Shown: positions 12,433 to 25,700, numbered from the stretch's first letter. The stretch is 64,000 bases of DNA from Theobroma cacao (GCF_000208745.1 NC_030851.1:16074495-16138494); one strand, 5' to 3'. Notes: generated by a model from the letters alone, not told the origin. A program made the numbers and translations.

Positions 12433-12462
12433 ATGTGTGTGTGTGTGTTTGTATGTGTGTGT
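12433..12462. repeat. GT microsatellite
   Basis: (GT)n run with a short TTTGTA interruption, inside the PIF/Harbinger element upstream of its transposase. Confidence 0.85.
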
Positions 12463-12486
12463 GATATTATATTTATGTCTTGTAGA

Positions 12487-13800
12487 TGGATACAAAATCT
12501 TTGCACGCAACAGTTATGGGTGTAGCTGCATCGGTATTAGCTTTCAGAGTTATTTTTATTAAAAGATATAGATTTAGAAACCATATACCTAGTGAGCCTA
12601 GTGTCAATCGAGATCAATAGAGTGTTGTGCATTAATAATATTTTATATAAAGGTGATCTCCATTATATAAACCAAATTAGGATGAGAGCACTAGCATTTT
12701 TTAAGTTGTGTGACGTTTTTAGTAGGAACAATTTGTTACAATCAAGTAGATATGTGTCTGTAGAAGAACAAGTGATTATATTTTTACAAATAATTAGTCA
12801 TAAGGTAAGGTTGTGAGTGATTGGATCGAGATATTTTAGATCAATTGAGATGATTCATCGATACTTTAGAATTGTCTTGAAAGCCATATTGAAATTACAT
12901 AAGGATATGATTAGGCTACCCGATGATTCCACTCCACTTGAGATAAGGAATAATCACAAATTTTATCCATACTTTAAGGTATGAATTAGTATGTGTTAGT
13001 TCTTTTCTTTTCTTTTTATTTTTATAAAAAAGATTTATAATTAAATTGTACGATAATAATAGGATTATGTAGGAGCGTTAAATGGCACTCATGTTCATGC
13101 ATTTGTGCCACTTGAGATTCAAGGAAGATTTCGTGGTTGAAAAGAGGGAACCACACAAAATTTATTAATTGCAATAGGTTTTAACTTTAAATTTACCTTT
13201 GTGTTTGCTAGTTGGGAAAGCAATGCACATGATTGTTGTATTTCGAGTGATGCACTTTTAAGGCTAGGAGGATTTAGAATTCCAGAAGGTTAGATAATGA
13301 ACTTTAAAAATTTAAGAATTATCATTCATTTGATAACTAATTTATTTAGCAATAATATAATGTTTGTAAACTTGTAGGCAAATATTATCTTGCTAATGTT
13401 GGATATGGCATTCGAAATGGAATTATAAGTCAATATAAAAGTGTTCAATATCATTTAAAAAAGTTTAGTAATGTTTGTCCTGAAAATGAGAAGGAACTTT
13501 TTAATCTTAGCTTATCATCATTGCGAACAACTATTGAATGAGTATTTGGGATTTTGAAGGAATGTTTTCGCATGCTAGATTCCAAACCATTTTAGAATTA
13601 TGACATGCAAGTCGATATCATTTTATATTGTTGTATCCTAGATAACCACATAATGAGAGTTGATCCTAGTGACTTACTTAATCAATTATCATTATATGAC
13701 ATAAAGTCTGAAAGAATAAGAATTGTTCCAACAGCTCATGAAGAAAGAGAAGCAACTAGAGCATAGATGACTAAAAGAGATGAAATTCCACATGCTATGT
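12487..13800 (+). pseudogene. PIF/Harbinger (HARBI1-like) DDE transposase relic
   Basis: Three apparent exons: about 12487-12978, 13063-13288 and 13378-13800, with GT...AG introns between them. Exon 1 encodes a conserved N-terminal part (ALAFFKLCDVF, then VSVEEQVIIFLQII). Exon 2 holds GALNGTHVHAFVPLE, where this family normally has GALDGTH: the first catalytic Asp is Asn (codon 13081-13083). It also holds AHDCCISSDALL, with the second Asp. Exon 3 holds TIE followed by a stop and VFGILK, where the third acidic residue Glu survives but the next Arg is a stop. Further stops occur near 12619, 12816 and 13138. Not functional. Confidence 0.85.
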
Positions 13801-14087
13801 GATTGATTATGGGGCTAGGAGAATGTAATTTTAATTTTTTGTTTGTTTTCTAATTTATGTTTTGAACATTGATATGTTGCTAAAGTTTTATATTATGTAT
13901 GTTTTTACTTGTTTGAAATTGTTGCATTGAACATTTAAGTTGCTATTAACATTTTATGTACTTTTTTCTTTATTATTGGTTTCCTATATATATTTACATA
14001 TGATTATTTATTGTATTTTTTTGTGACTTATTTGTTTTAAATATAAATCATTATGTTAAAGATGGTAAAGCCAAAAATTTTGGTGAA

Positions 14088-14998
14088 CAAAACCTATGGA
14101 GCATATATTACTTGAGATATTTGTTGATGAGGCTCAAAAAGGAAACAAGCCTTCCAATATCTTTAATGCCTTCCCATACACTCAAGTAGTGCAAGCTATA
14201 AATGAAAATTTTAATGTTCAATGTGAAACAAAACTATGCGAAGAATCATATTAGGATAGTGAAAAATAAATGGAATACTATCAAAAAAATTTTAGCCAAG
14301 AGTGGATTTGGATGGGATGACAACCTAAAAATGTTCACTGCAGACAGACAAGTGTATGATGATGAAGTCATGGTTTGTATATATTTTACTTAATTCTTTT
14401 TTATTTAAATTTTATTATACACTTTTCATATTGTATATTAAAAAGTTAATTCTTTTTTTATATATAATTCCAAGTACATTCTAAGCGTGAACCTTTCATC
14501 AACAAGAAGATTAACATGTTTAATGAAATGGCATTAGTCGTTGGAAAAGATATGGCAACTGGGAGCTTCGCCAAATCATTTACTGATATAGATTTTTAGA
14601 CTCATACCAAAGCTAATGCAATGCCTGTAGACTTGGACAAAGATGTTGATATGGAGGTGCGAGGAAGGCAGTCATCTTCATTAATGGAAACTTCACTACC
14701 ACGATCTAGACGCAAATGATCATGCAGACATTCTTTTGAAGATGACAACATAATATTCATGTTAGAAAAATTGAGAAACATTGCATCTGCTATTAAAAGG
14801 CTAAGTGATGATAAAATTGATGATAGCCTTTTTTATGCTCAAGTGATGAGCATGGATGGATATGATGAGCAATTTCTTATCTCTGCATTTGATTATTTAA
14901 TGGAGCATGAGAAACAAGCAAAGGCATTCATGGTCAGAAGCGACAATCTAAAAACAGCTTGGCTAGACAAAATCATGTTTCGAGGGACTAACGATTAG
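14088..14998 (+). pseudogene. Myb/SANT-like DNA-binding ORF of the PIF/Harbinger element
   Basis: Second gene of the transposon, whose product in this superfamily helps the transposase bind DNA. The N-terminal part (LLEIFVDEAQKGNKPSN) and FNVQCETKLCEE read in one frame. After a frameshift, NHIRIVKNKWNTIKKIL and GFGWDDNLKMFTADRQVYDD are the typical Myb/SANT-like core (14236-14365). A likely intron lies at 14371-14474. The C-terminal part at 14759-14998 is open (SAIKRLSDDKIDDSLFYAQV, then a short helical region). Stops at 14597 and 14718. Confidence 0.75.
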
Positions 14999-15625
14999 AT
15001 TTTATGATTTGCAGGATGTGTGTTAGACATTGCAGGATGTTTAATTATGTATGTAGGAACCATAATGTAGAATGATTAACTATATTCCTAGTAGGTTTTA
15101 TGAAGGATGATTTTATATTACTAATAAGTTTATGTAGAATGATTAATTATATTACTAGTAGGTTTTATTATTTTGGATAATATTTGTAAGATGTTTGTTG
15201 GATATTTTCTTAATGTTTTTAATTATATATCCAATATGAATTTGTAGGATGATTAATGATATGTTTTATTATTAATGTAGAATGTTTTTATTATGCAAGA
15301 TTATTAATTTTGATTGATGCATAGATTTTTAAGTATTTTATTATTATATCATATTTTTATGTTCAAATTAAAATTTAGATGTTATATATAATTAATGAAT
15401 ATTAATATTTTCATACTTCTAAAGATGTTAGAGAATTGGTATTTATATAATTTTTAAAATTTTAGTGATGGAGAAAAATATTTTTCAAAAGATGATCCAA
15501 ACAACGGAAAATGTTTTTAACAGATTATCCAAATAATAGAAAATATTAAATTTTCTTGTAAAATATTTAACACAGAAAAAATTTTCCCTTGGCAAATTAT
15601 TTTACGATTAACAAACAAACCCTAA

Positions 15626-16559
15626 GTTATTTATTCATCTCATTATTTATTTAGTAAATTTTAATAGGTAATTTATTGATTTTTTACCCTAACAGTACAT
15701 CTAAAATTTATTAAATTTTAGTTTTTTATGAAAATAAAATTATTAAACATTAATTGAATTAAAATTATAATTATGAACCACAAACTTGATCATCATGTAC
15801 ATGTGCCAATATGTTAAGCATAAAAATCAAATTAAATATTTGTTCAATTATAAATTTATTTAAGCCAAAAAAATATATATTTCATATTTGTTGCAATTAT
15901 TGTTATCTAAAATTCAAGCTAAAGGAAAATATATATGAAGAATGCATAGTATTGTTATCATTTTGAAAATTTTAAAATTACAAAATCATCAAATTACTTA
16001 TGACTACGAATACTACATTTAACAGTAGAGTTTTTTTTCTTTTTTGATAAAGAAAAAGAACATTAGACTATTTTTTGAAATAGGGGCTTGATGAATGTGC
16101 TTAAGTGAGAAAAATAGCAACACAAGGATAGCTTAATTATTTTCCCAACACGAGGCAAAATAATGGTCGGCCGTATACGCACGGAAAGCTGTGGCCCAGT
16201 TCTCTGGTCGCCCACGTGGTTAAGGGCTCTGAGGGATCAATTTGTCCTGGACTCTTTTTTGGTTGTCAAATATCCCCCACCTCCGCTTGGACGCAAGAAA
16301 CCAAGTTCTGGCTTGTGCTTTGATATTTTCTATCCCCTCCTCCCCACAAAGTCAATAGTCAATCACTGCCATTACTCACCATCCACTTTGAAGGGAAAAA
16401 TAGAAACAAAAAAAACAAAAATAATTCCTGGAAAGGAAAAGGAAGACACTGGCATGGCATGGGATTTCATGGCGGTTGCCAGTAGTAAAGGAGAAAAGAG
16501 AGGTTTGATTTCAAGGAGAGAAACAAACTCCATGCTTGGTTGGGAGAATAACTAAAATG
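15626..16559. other. AT-rich gap with an unsupported open frame
   Basis: Mostly AT-rich DNA. An open frame of 130 codons at 16163-16555 (plus) lies in a less AT-rich patch; its product has no motif I recognise and it has no visible splice or family support, so it is not called as a gene. Confidence 0.4.
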
Positions 16560-17640
16560 AGTCTATTCTTAAAAGAACATTTGTTTTTTATTTGGATGTC
16601 AAATGTTTTAAAGAATGGCCATTCTTTTAAAATGGTTATTTCCCAAAATCAGTTAAAACCAAGAAATAGCTATATCAACTTTCTTATGATATTAATTATT
16701 TCATAATTGAAGAATAATCTTAAAAAATCATAAAGATCAAAATGCTCTTTACAAGTTTAAAAACTTACAACCTTACCTACATAAAAACTTTCTTTTTTTT
16801 TTCTCTCTTTTCATTCCCCCTTCATTCCCTGCCTTGTTCTTTCTCTCTAATTTTTAATTGTATATTGTAAAAATGATATTTTAATGTTAAAAAATAATTA
16901 AAATTATTAATATTTAATTATAACATCATTTAAATTATAAATATAATATTAATATTTTAAAATATTAATGATTATATTATAATTAATATTAATATATAAA
17001 TTATCAATTATTAATATTTAAAAAATAAAATAAAATCAAATATTAATTATATATTATAAAAAATAATAGTTTAAATTTAAAAATTAACTAAAATTATTAA
17101 TGTTTTAATCATAATAACATTTAAATATAAATAAAATATTAATATTTTAAAATTTTATTTATTAAATTATAAATGAAGTATTAATATTTTAAGTTAAATA
17201 TAAATTGTTAATATTTAAAAATAAAATAAAGTTAAATTTTAATTATATATTACAAAAATGAAATTATTTAAAATTATTAATATTTTAATCATAATAAATT
17301 TAAATTATAAATAAATATTAATACCCTAAATTTAAATGATTAAATTATGAATAAATACTAATACTTAAATTATCAATTATTAATATTTTAAATTAATTAT
17401 AAATTATTAATATTTAAAAAATAAAATAAAGTAAAAATAAATAATCATATTATAACAAAAGGTATTTTTATCTTTTTATCATCTATTCCCTTATAACTCC
17501 AAAATTATTTTTACCAACCAAACATCAAATTTATAATAACAATCCCTACTCTATTACATTCCATAAATTAAATAATTCTTTCTTTATTCTATTTTTACAA
17601 AATAATTATTTTATTTCATTCTGCGAACCAAACATGCTTA
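16560..17640. repeat. AT-rich repeat-like segment
   Basis: About 1 kb dominated by repeated TTAATATTT / AAATTATAA words. Near the left edge is an 18-bp palindrome AAAGAATGGCCATTCTTT (about 16612-16629). The two edges carry loosely inverted sequence (TTTGGATGTC at the left; GTTTGGTTCGCAGAATG on the complement at the right). Possibly an old non-autonomous DNA element; no duplication identified. Confidence 0.35.
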
Positions 17641-17872
17641 ACTAGAGAAAAAAAAAAAAGAAGGAAAATTGTGTCATGCATCTTCAAAGGACATCGTAAT
17701 GACAACGTTTTAATTATGTTAACAGTAGAATAAGCTTGTAGAATCTGGAATGCTTTGGGAATTAGGTATAAGAGAAAAAAGGTGTTGTTTTTAGAAAGTA
17801 GGAGGTTAAGCTTATAGAATTGGAAAGATGAGTACAATAGATTGTGCTTCATTTGGTTACTTCCGAGAGAGC

Positions 17873-18909
17873 CAGTGGTGGAGTTAGGATTTTATATTTG
17901 GCGGCCAAAAGTGAAAGACAATATAAAGTAACTTAGACGAAAAAATTCATATAAAAATTATTTAAATAAATTCTAAAAATCATTTAAAAAATCAATCTTA
18001 ATAATTTACTTAAAAAATTAACTAGTATAATCATAAATATTTTAATAATGATAATAATCCCAATCTCTAGATAAATCTTAACAACAAACAAAAATTAACA
18101 AATATAATAACAAAAATCTTAATAGAAAGCAATCCATTAAAAAATATTAAAAGCAATCAATAAATAATTCAATGGGAAGCAATTTGTTAAAATTAATCAC
18201 AAAAATTAAATACAATATCTTTAAACAAATCAATGAGGTAGCAATCCCGAATTAAAAACTTAATTATTCACAAGAATCCAAACAAATAAAAATAACACCA
18301 ATAATTTGGAAGAAAGCAATCAAACAATTCCTAAATAAATAAGTAATAATTAACTTTACGTGCTTAATTAAATTCTTGATTTGTTGTCTTCAACAAAAAA
18401 TTACTAAGATAATAAATCCTAAATCAAAATCATCAAGTAGAAATTCTTAAATAAAAAAAATATAAAAATAAAAATATTAAAAATAAAATAAGTAAATAAA
18501 TCAAACTTACCAATTATCATAATATAAAAATTGAATGCTGGCAAGCAAAAGTGTAAAAGAAATTTTTTTTTTTGTTTTTATAGTGTTTGGGGTAAAAGAA
18601 AAAAGATCGATGGGTTTGTTGTGAAGTTTTGAAGAAGTAGAGTTTGTAATAATTCTATTGTAATAGGTTTTATTTTAATTTTATTAAAATTAGTTATTAA
18701 CTAATTATTGTGAAACATCTCATTAAATAAAAAATTATCATATAGATAAAATTATAAAATTTCAAAAAAAATAAAAATATGTTAAAATTTTAAAAAATTT
18801 ATAAGAGTGAAATTATTAAATTTTGAAAAAATAAAAAAAATTAAAAATTTTTGAAATTATTGGGGGGGCGGGGGCCCCTACTAGCCCCCCTCCCCTCCCT
18901 CCGCCTCTG
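17873..18909. mobile_element. hAT-like non-autonomous element
   Basis: Begins CAGTGGTGGAGTTAGGATTT and ends CCCTCCGCCTCTG, whose complement is CAGAGGCGGAGGG: an imperfect terminal inverted repeat of the CAGTGGCGGAG type common in plant hAT-like elements. The sub-terminal GGCGGCCAAAAG and GGGGGGGCGGGGGCCCC blocks are also mirrored. Flanking 8-mers GAGAGAGC (17865-17872) and TGGAGAGC (18910-18917) agree at 6 of 8 positions. The interior is AT-rich without coding capacity. Confidence 0.65.
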
Positions 18910-18917
18910 TGGAGAGC

Positions 18918-19524
18918 CACTGTTCAACTTGGATTGGTTGATGTGGTAAAAGTTCGAGTTTTCATGGTTCAGCTCAGGACTGGGATAATTGCTATGAGAT
19001 TTTCTTTTGGATGAACAAGATTACTTTTGTTTTTTATTTCACCTAGGCTAAAATAGTGTGTCAATCTTTGAGTTTGTACAACACAAAAATATAAAAGATA
19101 TTGTTTTATGTGCGCCTCACTCCTCGGCCCAGTCGTAGCACATTTCCTACTTGTTAGTCCTTTTTCTAGAAAAATAGGCGCGCCAATAGGGGAAAATGGT
19201 CTCTCCCCAAAAACCACCCAAAAATGAAAAAGCAGCCGCAATGAAAGACGACATGCACGCAAGCCACGTGTCATAGCGATTCCGTTATCAAGGCCGCACA
19301 CCGACCGACTTAACTTGCTTCTAATACTGCTACTAAGTTACTCCACCTTGGCCCCTCATTTTTCTTTTTAAGTAACTCATCCGTATCAATTATTCCATTA
19401 ACTTCCTGCGTTGCTCCTCCTCTTCTTTATCTCCTTTTCCCTGCAAGACAAACAAAAAGCAAAAAAATAGAAAAAAAGCAAAGAACAATTTTTTTAAAAA
19501 AATTAGGACAAAAACCGTCCGAGA
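18918..19524 (+). promoter_or_regulatory. promoter and 5' UTR region of the FLC-like gene
   Basis: About 600 bp between the hAT-like element and the MADS start codon. It contains a G-box/ABRE core CACGTG at 19265-19270. From about 19385 to 19524 the sequence is pyrimidine- then A-rich, as plant 5' UTRs often are. No convincing TATA box was seen, and the transcription start cannot be fixed from sequence alone. Confidence 0.5.
19265..19270. promoter_or_regulatory. G-box CACGTG
   Basis: Palindromic CACGTG in the context GCCACGTGTCAT, 260 bp upstream of the MADS start codon; a bHLH/bZIP-type binding motif. Confidence 0.5.
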
Positions 19525-19709
19525 ATGGGGAGGAGGAAGGTGCAGATGAAGCGAATCGAAGATAAGAGCAGTCGCCAAGTCACCTTTTCGAAACGCCGCT
19601 CCGGCTTGATCAAGAAGGCTCGTGAACTCTCCGTTCTCTGCGACGTCGAGATCGCTCTCGTTATCTTCTCCAGCCGCGGCAGGCTCTACGAGTTCTCTAG
19701 CGCCGACGG
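19525..19709 (+). CDS. FLC-like: FLC-like exon 1 (MADS domain)
   Basis: 185 nt from the ATG of [16 protein letters not shown] to the donor GACGG|GTACGC. It encodes residues 1-61 plus two bases of codon 62, the complete MADS domain. The start is the family's invariant MGRxK. It ends in phase 2, and the T opening exon 2 completes Gly. No stop or damage. Confidence 0.93.
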
Positions 19710-22700
19710 GTACGCTCTTCTCGCTCTATGTCACTCTGTTATCTCTCTCTCTCTCTCTCTCTCTTCCTTCTGTCTTTGCTCTGCCTTTTGGTTTTCGAAT
19801 GAGTCAACGGAAAGTCAGAGATTATTCAAACAATTTTGAAACCTTACTATTTTAGTGCTACCTAAGTTGATTTTCCCCCATTTTGTTTTGTTAGTGTACG
19901 TATTCGACTTTGCATTTATTTCTTTTTCTGTTCATATATATATATTCATATTTGTCTTCTTTATTGCCTTAATTGGTCCCTAGGGATGTAGAGCTGCTTC
20001 TATCTCTAGGAACTAGGCGCGTTTCCATTATTTTATGCCTGGAATGGCTCCAAAAGCGAGTCCGTTTTCTTTAAAAGCCCAAATCCTTTAGTTTTATCTT
20101 TTGTATGTACTTTCCCATGCTCAAGTCAGCTCTTATATAAAATTAGTAACTATAATCTAAAAGAGTCTTGTTTTTTTTTTATTGATTTATTTTTAACTTT
20201 ATTTTTGTTCACGCACAGTTGCTCTAAAATGTGGTTCAAACCTCAAAATTTACGGCAGTTTTAGTTGTTGCTTTACGATTTTTTTTTTTTGAAAGATATT
20301 GCTTTAGGATATTATGATGTTTGCTTCTGCGTAGACGAAGATTTTCCCTGCTGCTGCATGATATTGTAGCGTTCTATTTACTGTATTTCCTCCACGTGTA
20401 TGTGACCGATCGAATTGATTAAAGTCACCGCGAAGATGCCAGCAGCAGATTTTTGTGTTGCTGGGCTTTTCTAGTGACTCATGATATATTCTTATGCAAC
20501 GTAACGATATTGTCTCTTCCTTCTCATTTTAGCGTCTTAGGAAGCAATCTATTTGTATAGCATTTTTGGCTTTTTTTTCTCTCTGATAGCGAAACACCAA
20601 GCGCTTTGGTCCATTGCCTGTCCCCTTCAGTGCTGATAAAGTTTTGCCACGTTTAACGTTGACCCACTGAAACGTTAAACATGAGAGACGTTTGTTGAGG
20701 ATAAGTTGGGGACTGTCATCAAGTGAAAGGATATCACGAAAGAGCCATTCGTAATGGGTTTAACAAGAGGAAGTCTGCAGGAGAACTTGGCTCACGGCAA
20801 GAGAAATGCAATTAATTTGGTAGAGGATCTACCTAGCTTTAGGTGGAAATGAAGGATGTGAAGGATTGAAGTAGATGATGAATTTGGACTTAGGTGCTTT
20901 TAGATACACTTACTAGGGGAATCAAGTATCTCCGTTAAGCATGAGATGAGGAAAAGATGTTTAAATAGTTTTAGGGAAGTCTAGATATATGTTCAGATTG
21001 TGATTCTGTTGAAGCAATAAGAAAAGAGAGGATGGATATATCATCACATTGCAAAAAGCTGTGTCATCCTATGCTATGCTCTACTATAGGTCTCGAGTAA
21101 TACCGGTGAAATTTAAACTACATAAATTGTTTTAGGAGAACTTATTAATCTAGTCTTCTGGATTCTCCCATGGTTAAATTCTTTTTTGCATGTAGGCCAA
21201 TAGTGTTTGAGTAATTACTATTCAAGAAAAAGTATGCAAGTGCACTTTTCCAAGATGACATTCTAGTATATTAGGCTTAAAAGGATATGCAAGTGCACTT
21301 AGTTTCATAAAGTTTGCAACGAGGTAACTGGGATGCCAAGGTCATAATTTTCATGTAAGTGAGCTTATATGTTATGACATGTAATTTCATTTTTGTGTGT
21401 TCTTGTGAGCAGTCAATTTAGTTGCAACTAGGGAGTTGATTGGATTTAATTAGTAGGAAAATAAGGATATTGGGAATAATTTGATGATTATTAAGTAGAT
21501 ATTGACATGACAAACAATTATTGGAATTTAGCAAAGGCACCAATGGAGAAAAAGTTTGAGAATGAGTTATAACAAAATAATTAGGGGAGATAAAGAATCG
21601 TGACATTTGCAAAATTTAGATGGAGATTTTTTTTAAAAAAAAAGTTGTACTCTTATTAATAACTTTATAAACGGAGCTCAAACCAATCAAAACAAAGTGG
21701 GGAGAAAAGGCATTAATACACCCAACAAATTCCCCCAGCAAGTTACACAATAACAATTGGTAAATGAACACAAAACAAGTTCACCTCTAGCATAATGCCT
21801 AAGCACAATAGCATTGAAACTATTTGCCAACTACTCAACCAAAAAGCTACACTTTCCTTGCTCTCTCCTGGTTTTCATCTGGTCATGAGTGTCCACACTT
21901 GAAATTGTAGCTTCAACACACACTAAATGTCTTGCTTATCCCACCTTCCACAACTTTCTTTCTTTTCAAGCATCTAGCAGTAGAACAACACCAAGCAGTG
22001 CCATACCGCCCTTCCATCACATACATCCTTATAGCTCAACCTCAACAATGTATGTAGCATAATAAATTTAAAGCACAAGCATGTAACACAAATAGACCAA
22101 TCATTTTGTTATAAGGCAATGGATCTTCAATAGACAATTCTTTTCTAATAGGATCAACTTTTAATAAACTTCAAACCAATTTCCAGTTAAAACACTGGTA
22201 AGAGACCCTTTATTCTTTGTACTTAACTTTTTGCAAGGTTATCAGCAACCTCATTTGCCTCTCTATGTATATGGTGGATGTCATACCTTTTTAACTATTT
22301 TTTAGGTACTTTATGTGCAATATATAGTTCCTCATTCTCCATAGAGCTTCCTGGGGCTTTTTAATCCAATTCATCCCATTACTTGACTCACTTTCCACAA
22401 TAAGTATATGTGTATCAACCCATTTAGCGGTGGTAAAAATGGTGACCTTTTTGATGGCCAATAGTTTAGCACCATTGGACTCTTGGATGCGCACATCTTT
22501 AGAGAAAATGATCAGAATAGTGTTTGTTTCATTGTGCAAGACACCTTTTATTCTAATTTTCCATGGGCATGCCCTTACATCCTCATCAACATTGAATTTT
22601 AGTGACCCCTGAAGTGGTTTTTTCCATGGGTGAGTTGTGTTCTTTTCTTTGGTTGGCTTTGCAGTTGATGTGAGAATAGGACACCTAAACAAATCCAAAG

Positions 22701-25700
22701 TCAAAACATTCTCATCTAACCATTTTTCTTTAATTTGCCATGCAATTCTTAGTTTCACATTTTCTTAAAGTTGTTAAGCATTTCACATTTTACTTTTAAA
22801 AACAATCTACTTGTGTAAGAGCCACAATGAGCATATAATAACAGAGAATGCCATGCACCATACCTGCCTATTTCGTTTTGAAATCTGCATGTCATTCCAT
22901 GCCAAAAAGAAAAAAAAAATGGCAATTTGAGGGGTTACTCGTCCAATCCCCAACATTGACACCACTTTACCCAAATCTTTCATGATTCCATACGAGTGAA
23001 GAATAAATGACTTATCGACTTCATTTCCTTATTGCATAATGGACATATTGTCAAGCTACTACTTACCACTCCTCTATGAGCTAATTCCATTTTTACTATC
23101 ATCATTCCTTTAAATATTTGCCATACGAAGAACTCCAACTTATGAGACATAAGTCCCACCCATATCTTCTTCCAATGGTCTAGTCTCACATTGTTGGTTG
23201 TCATAATTGATCTATAAAAGAAATTAACAGAATAATTGCCACTTGGTGAGCCTTTCCCCACTATTTTTTTCCATCTCTAAACATTCTCGTAATAACCATA
23301 TTAAATGGCTCCATTACTCTTTTTCCTTGTCAAAAGGGTTCCTTCTCAACTTAATCTTCCACCTTTAAACAATCTTTTTCCATTCCTCGAATTCCTTAAT
23401 CTTTCCTCTTTTTTTAACTGCCAACTTGAAAATCCTTGGGTATATTGTCGAAAAAGCATGCCTTTTATCCATTCCTCACTCCAAAAGGATAATTATTTTT
23501 GTTCCCCACCACATATCCCAAGCCACATTCACAATGGGAAAAAACCTATTTGAAGTGAGTGATCTAACGATATTCATCCACAATGTTGATGCCATACTAC
23601 AACTTCTCGATTTCAGTAATAGGTATCCATTTATTGAGTAGTGCTTTGTTTTTCATTTGCATATCAATCACTCTAAATCCGCTAAAATCTTTATTTTTGT
23701 AGATAGACTCCCAATCAACATTAAGTATTTCCTCTTTGTGGATGACCTTTCTACCTTGAATGTTATCCCATCTCTTTAGTCCTTAACGACCTCCTTATCA
23801 ATACCCACACTGAAGAGATTGTTTTTTTGAAAATTAATCTCCAACCCCGAAATGACTTGGTAACATTTCGTATTCTCTTGACATTCAACAAACACTTTAA
23901 TTTTGGTTCATAGAATATCATTATGTTATCTGCATATTAGATATGAGAACTTTCCAATCTGTTTTTATTAATCTCTACCTTTTGCAAAGGCTTATGCATG
24001 TCACTTTGTTCATCATGTTGGTCTTGTTGGAGTGTTAGAAAGGGGTGAATAACAGTCCAAATTTTAAGATCAGTTCTTTTTAAATTATAGAACTTTGAAC
24101 TAGTTGAAAGAAGAAGCATTTAAAGCTTGTAGTAGTTAAAAGATAACTAGTAAATAAGGATATAGAGAAGTGGACAATGCAAGAGTATTTATAATGGTTC
24201 GGTCCCCTTGACCTACATCTACTACCTTAATATTCCAATCAAGGATTTTCAATCCAACTTCACTATACCAATGGAATTAACAGCTTCCACTAAGCTTTTA
24301 CAACGTAAGCTTAGATTAGAGCTTAACTTCCTTTAATAGATTAGAGCTTCACTTCCTTTAGCTTAACCGATTAACACAAGCTCTAATCAATTAAAAATTC
24401 TTCAAATTTGCACTTCTTCATTTTGGCTTCATTCAATGGTCAACATCACTTTGAATTTAAATTTTGGCACTTAGGGATTCTTCAAGTCTTTTGCTCTAAC
24501 CGATTAACTCCATGCCTTAATTGATTAGTACATCTCTGTTTTCCTTTGTCCAGCAATATCTTAATTAGTTAAGCCTAGTGCTAACTTATTAAAATTTTTC
24601 TGTTTTGCTTTAACTTGTATCCCCGTTATTCCTTAACTGATTAAGGCCTTTTGATAATCAATTACAAAAGCTTTGTCTTCACTAGCTCTTTTCATCTTTC
24701 CCATTTTTATTGATTAGTCTCTATTATATGATCTTGTTTTTAATCATTCATTTCATTGAGGGAATTTACTTTATCCTACACACTTAAATAATGAAGTAAA
24801 ACATTAATGAATGAGAAATGTTTTATTATCATCAAAAACATATGGAGCCAACACATCAAACATTGGAAAGCTTCTTCTACTATATTGGAAAAGAAGAGTA
24901 ATAATGGGCATTTTATCTCAATCCTTTCCTCACCTTGAATTGTCTCATTGTTGTCCTACTAACCAACAAAGATTAAGGTTGAGGAAATACATCATCTAAC
25001 TCCACCTTGATGCAATCATCCAAAGCCCATCTTTCTCGTAGCAAAATCTAAAAATGTAAAAGAAATATAAGACTCAGAAACCTCAATGATGCATGTAGCA
25101 TAATAGAATTTAAAGCACAAACATGTAACACAAGTAAAGCAATTATTTTGTTCAAGGCAATGAATCATAAATAGACAATTCGTTCTAACAAGGATGGACT
25201 TATAGTAAATCTTAGACCAATTTCTAGTTAGAACACCAGTTAGAGATCATTCATTGTTTGAAGTCCACAATTTTGCAAGGTTATTGACAACCTCATTTGC
25301 TTTTCAATGCATATGGTAGATGTCCTAGCTTTTTAATTATCTTTTAGTTACTTTATGTGCAACTTGCGATTCTTCATCCTCCATGGAGCTTTTTGAGGGT
25401 TTTGTTAACCCAATTCATCGCATTACTTGACTCACTTTTACACAATAATCTTATGTATCAACCTATCTAGAAATGGTAAAAATGGTGAAAGCCTTTTCCA
25501 TGGCCAATAATATAGCACCATTAAACTCTTGTATCCCCATATCTTTAAAGAAAATGATCAAAATAATGATCAAAATAGTGTATGGTTCATTGCGTAACAC
25601 ACCTTCTATTCCAATTTGTCATGGGCATCTCCTTGCAACCTTATCAACGTTGAATTTCAATGACCCATGAGGTGGTTTTTTCAATGTGTACGTTGTGTTC

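Larger units (their letters stand above)
10597..15622 (+). mobile_element. PIF/Harbinger DNA transposon, complete but degenerate
   Basis: 5,026 bp bounded by GGGTGTTTTTGTTT at the left and the inverted GGGTTTGTTTGTTAATC at the right, with imperfect similarity further in (GTAAAA, TTTTTTC blocks). Both ends are flanked by TAA (10594-10596 and 15623-15625), the 3-bp TWA duplication typical of this superfamily. Inside are two plus-strand coding relics: a DDE transposase (12487-13800) and a Myb/SANT-like ORF (14088-14998), the standard two-gene content. Both contain stops, so the copy is not autonomous now. Confidence 0.88.
21628..25045 (-). mobile_element. LINE copy A (non-LTR retrotransposon), interrupted by a solo LTR
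   Basis: Minus-strand, 5'-truncated LINE. In coding order: reverse transcriptase remnants (24859-25045, then 23300-24015), a zinc-binding RT-associated domain (22980-23261), an RNase H-like domain (22291-22758), then a 3' UTR to about 21628, where a T-run on the plus strand fits a poly(A) tail. The catalytic box reads YADN instead of YADD at about 23920-23940. It is split by an LTR at 24016-24853. A second copy of the same family adjoins at 25046. Confidence 0.7.

Noticed and set aside
16163..16555. 130-codon open frame
   Set aside because: No recognisable motif, no homologous gene type, and it lies in repeat-rich DNA; composition alone is not enough.
19390..19578. Minus-strand open frame over the MADS start
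   Set aside because: Shadow of the exon 1 and 5' UTR sequence.
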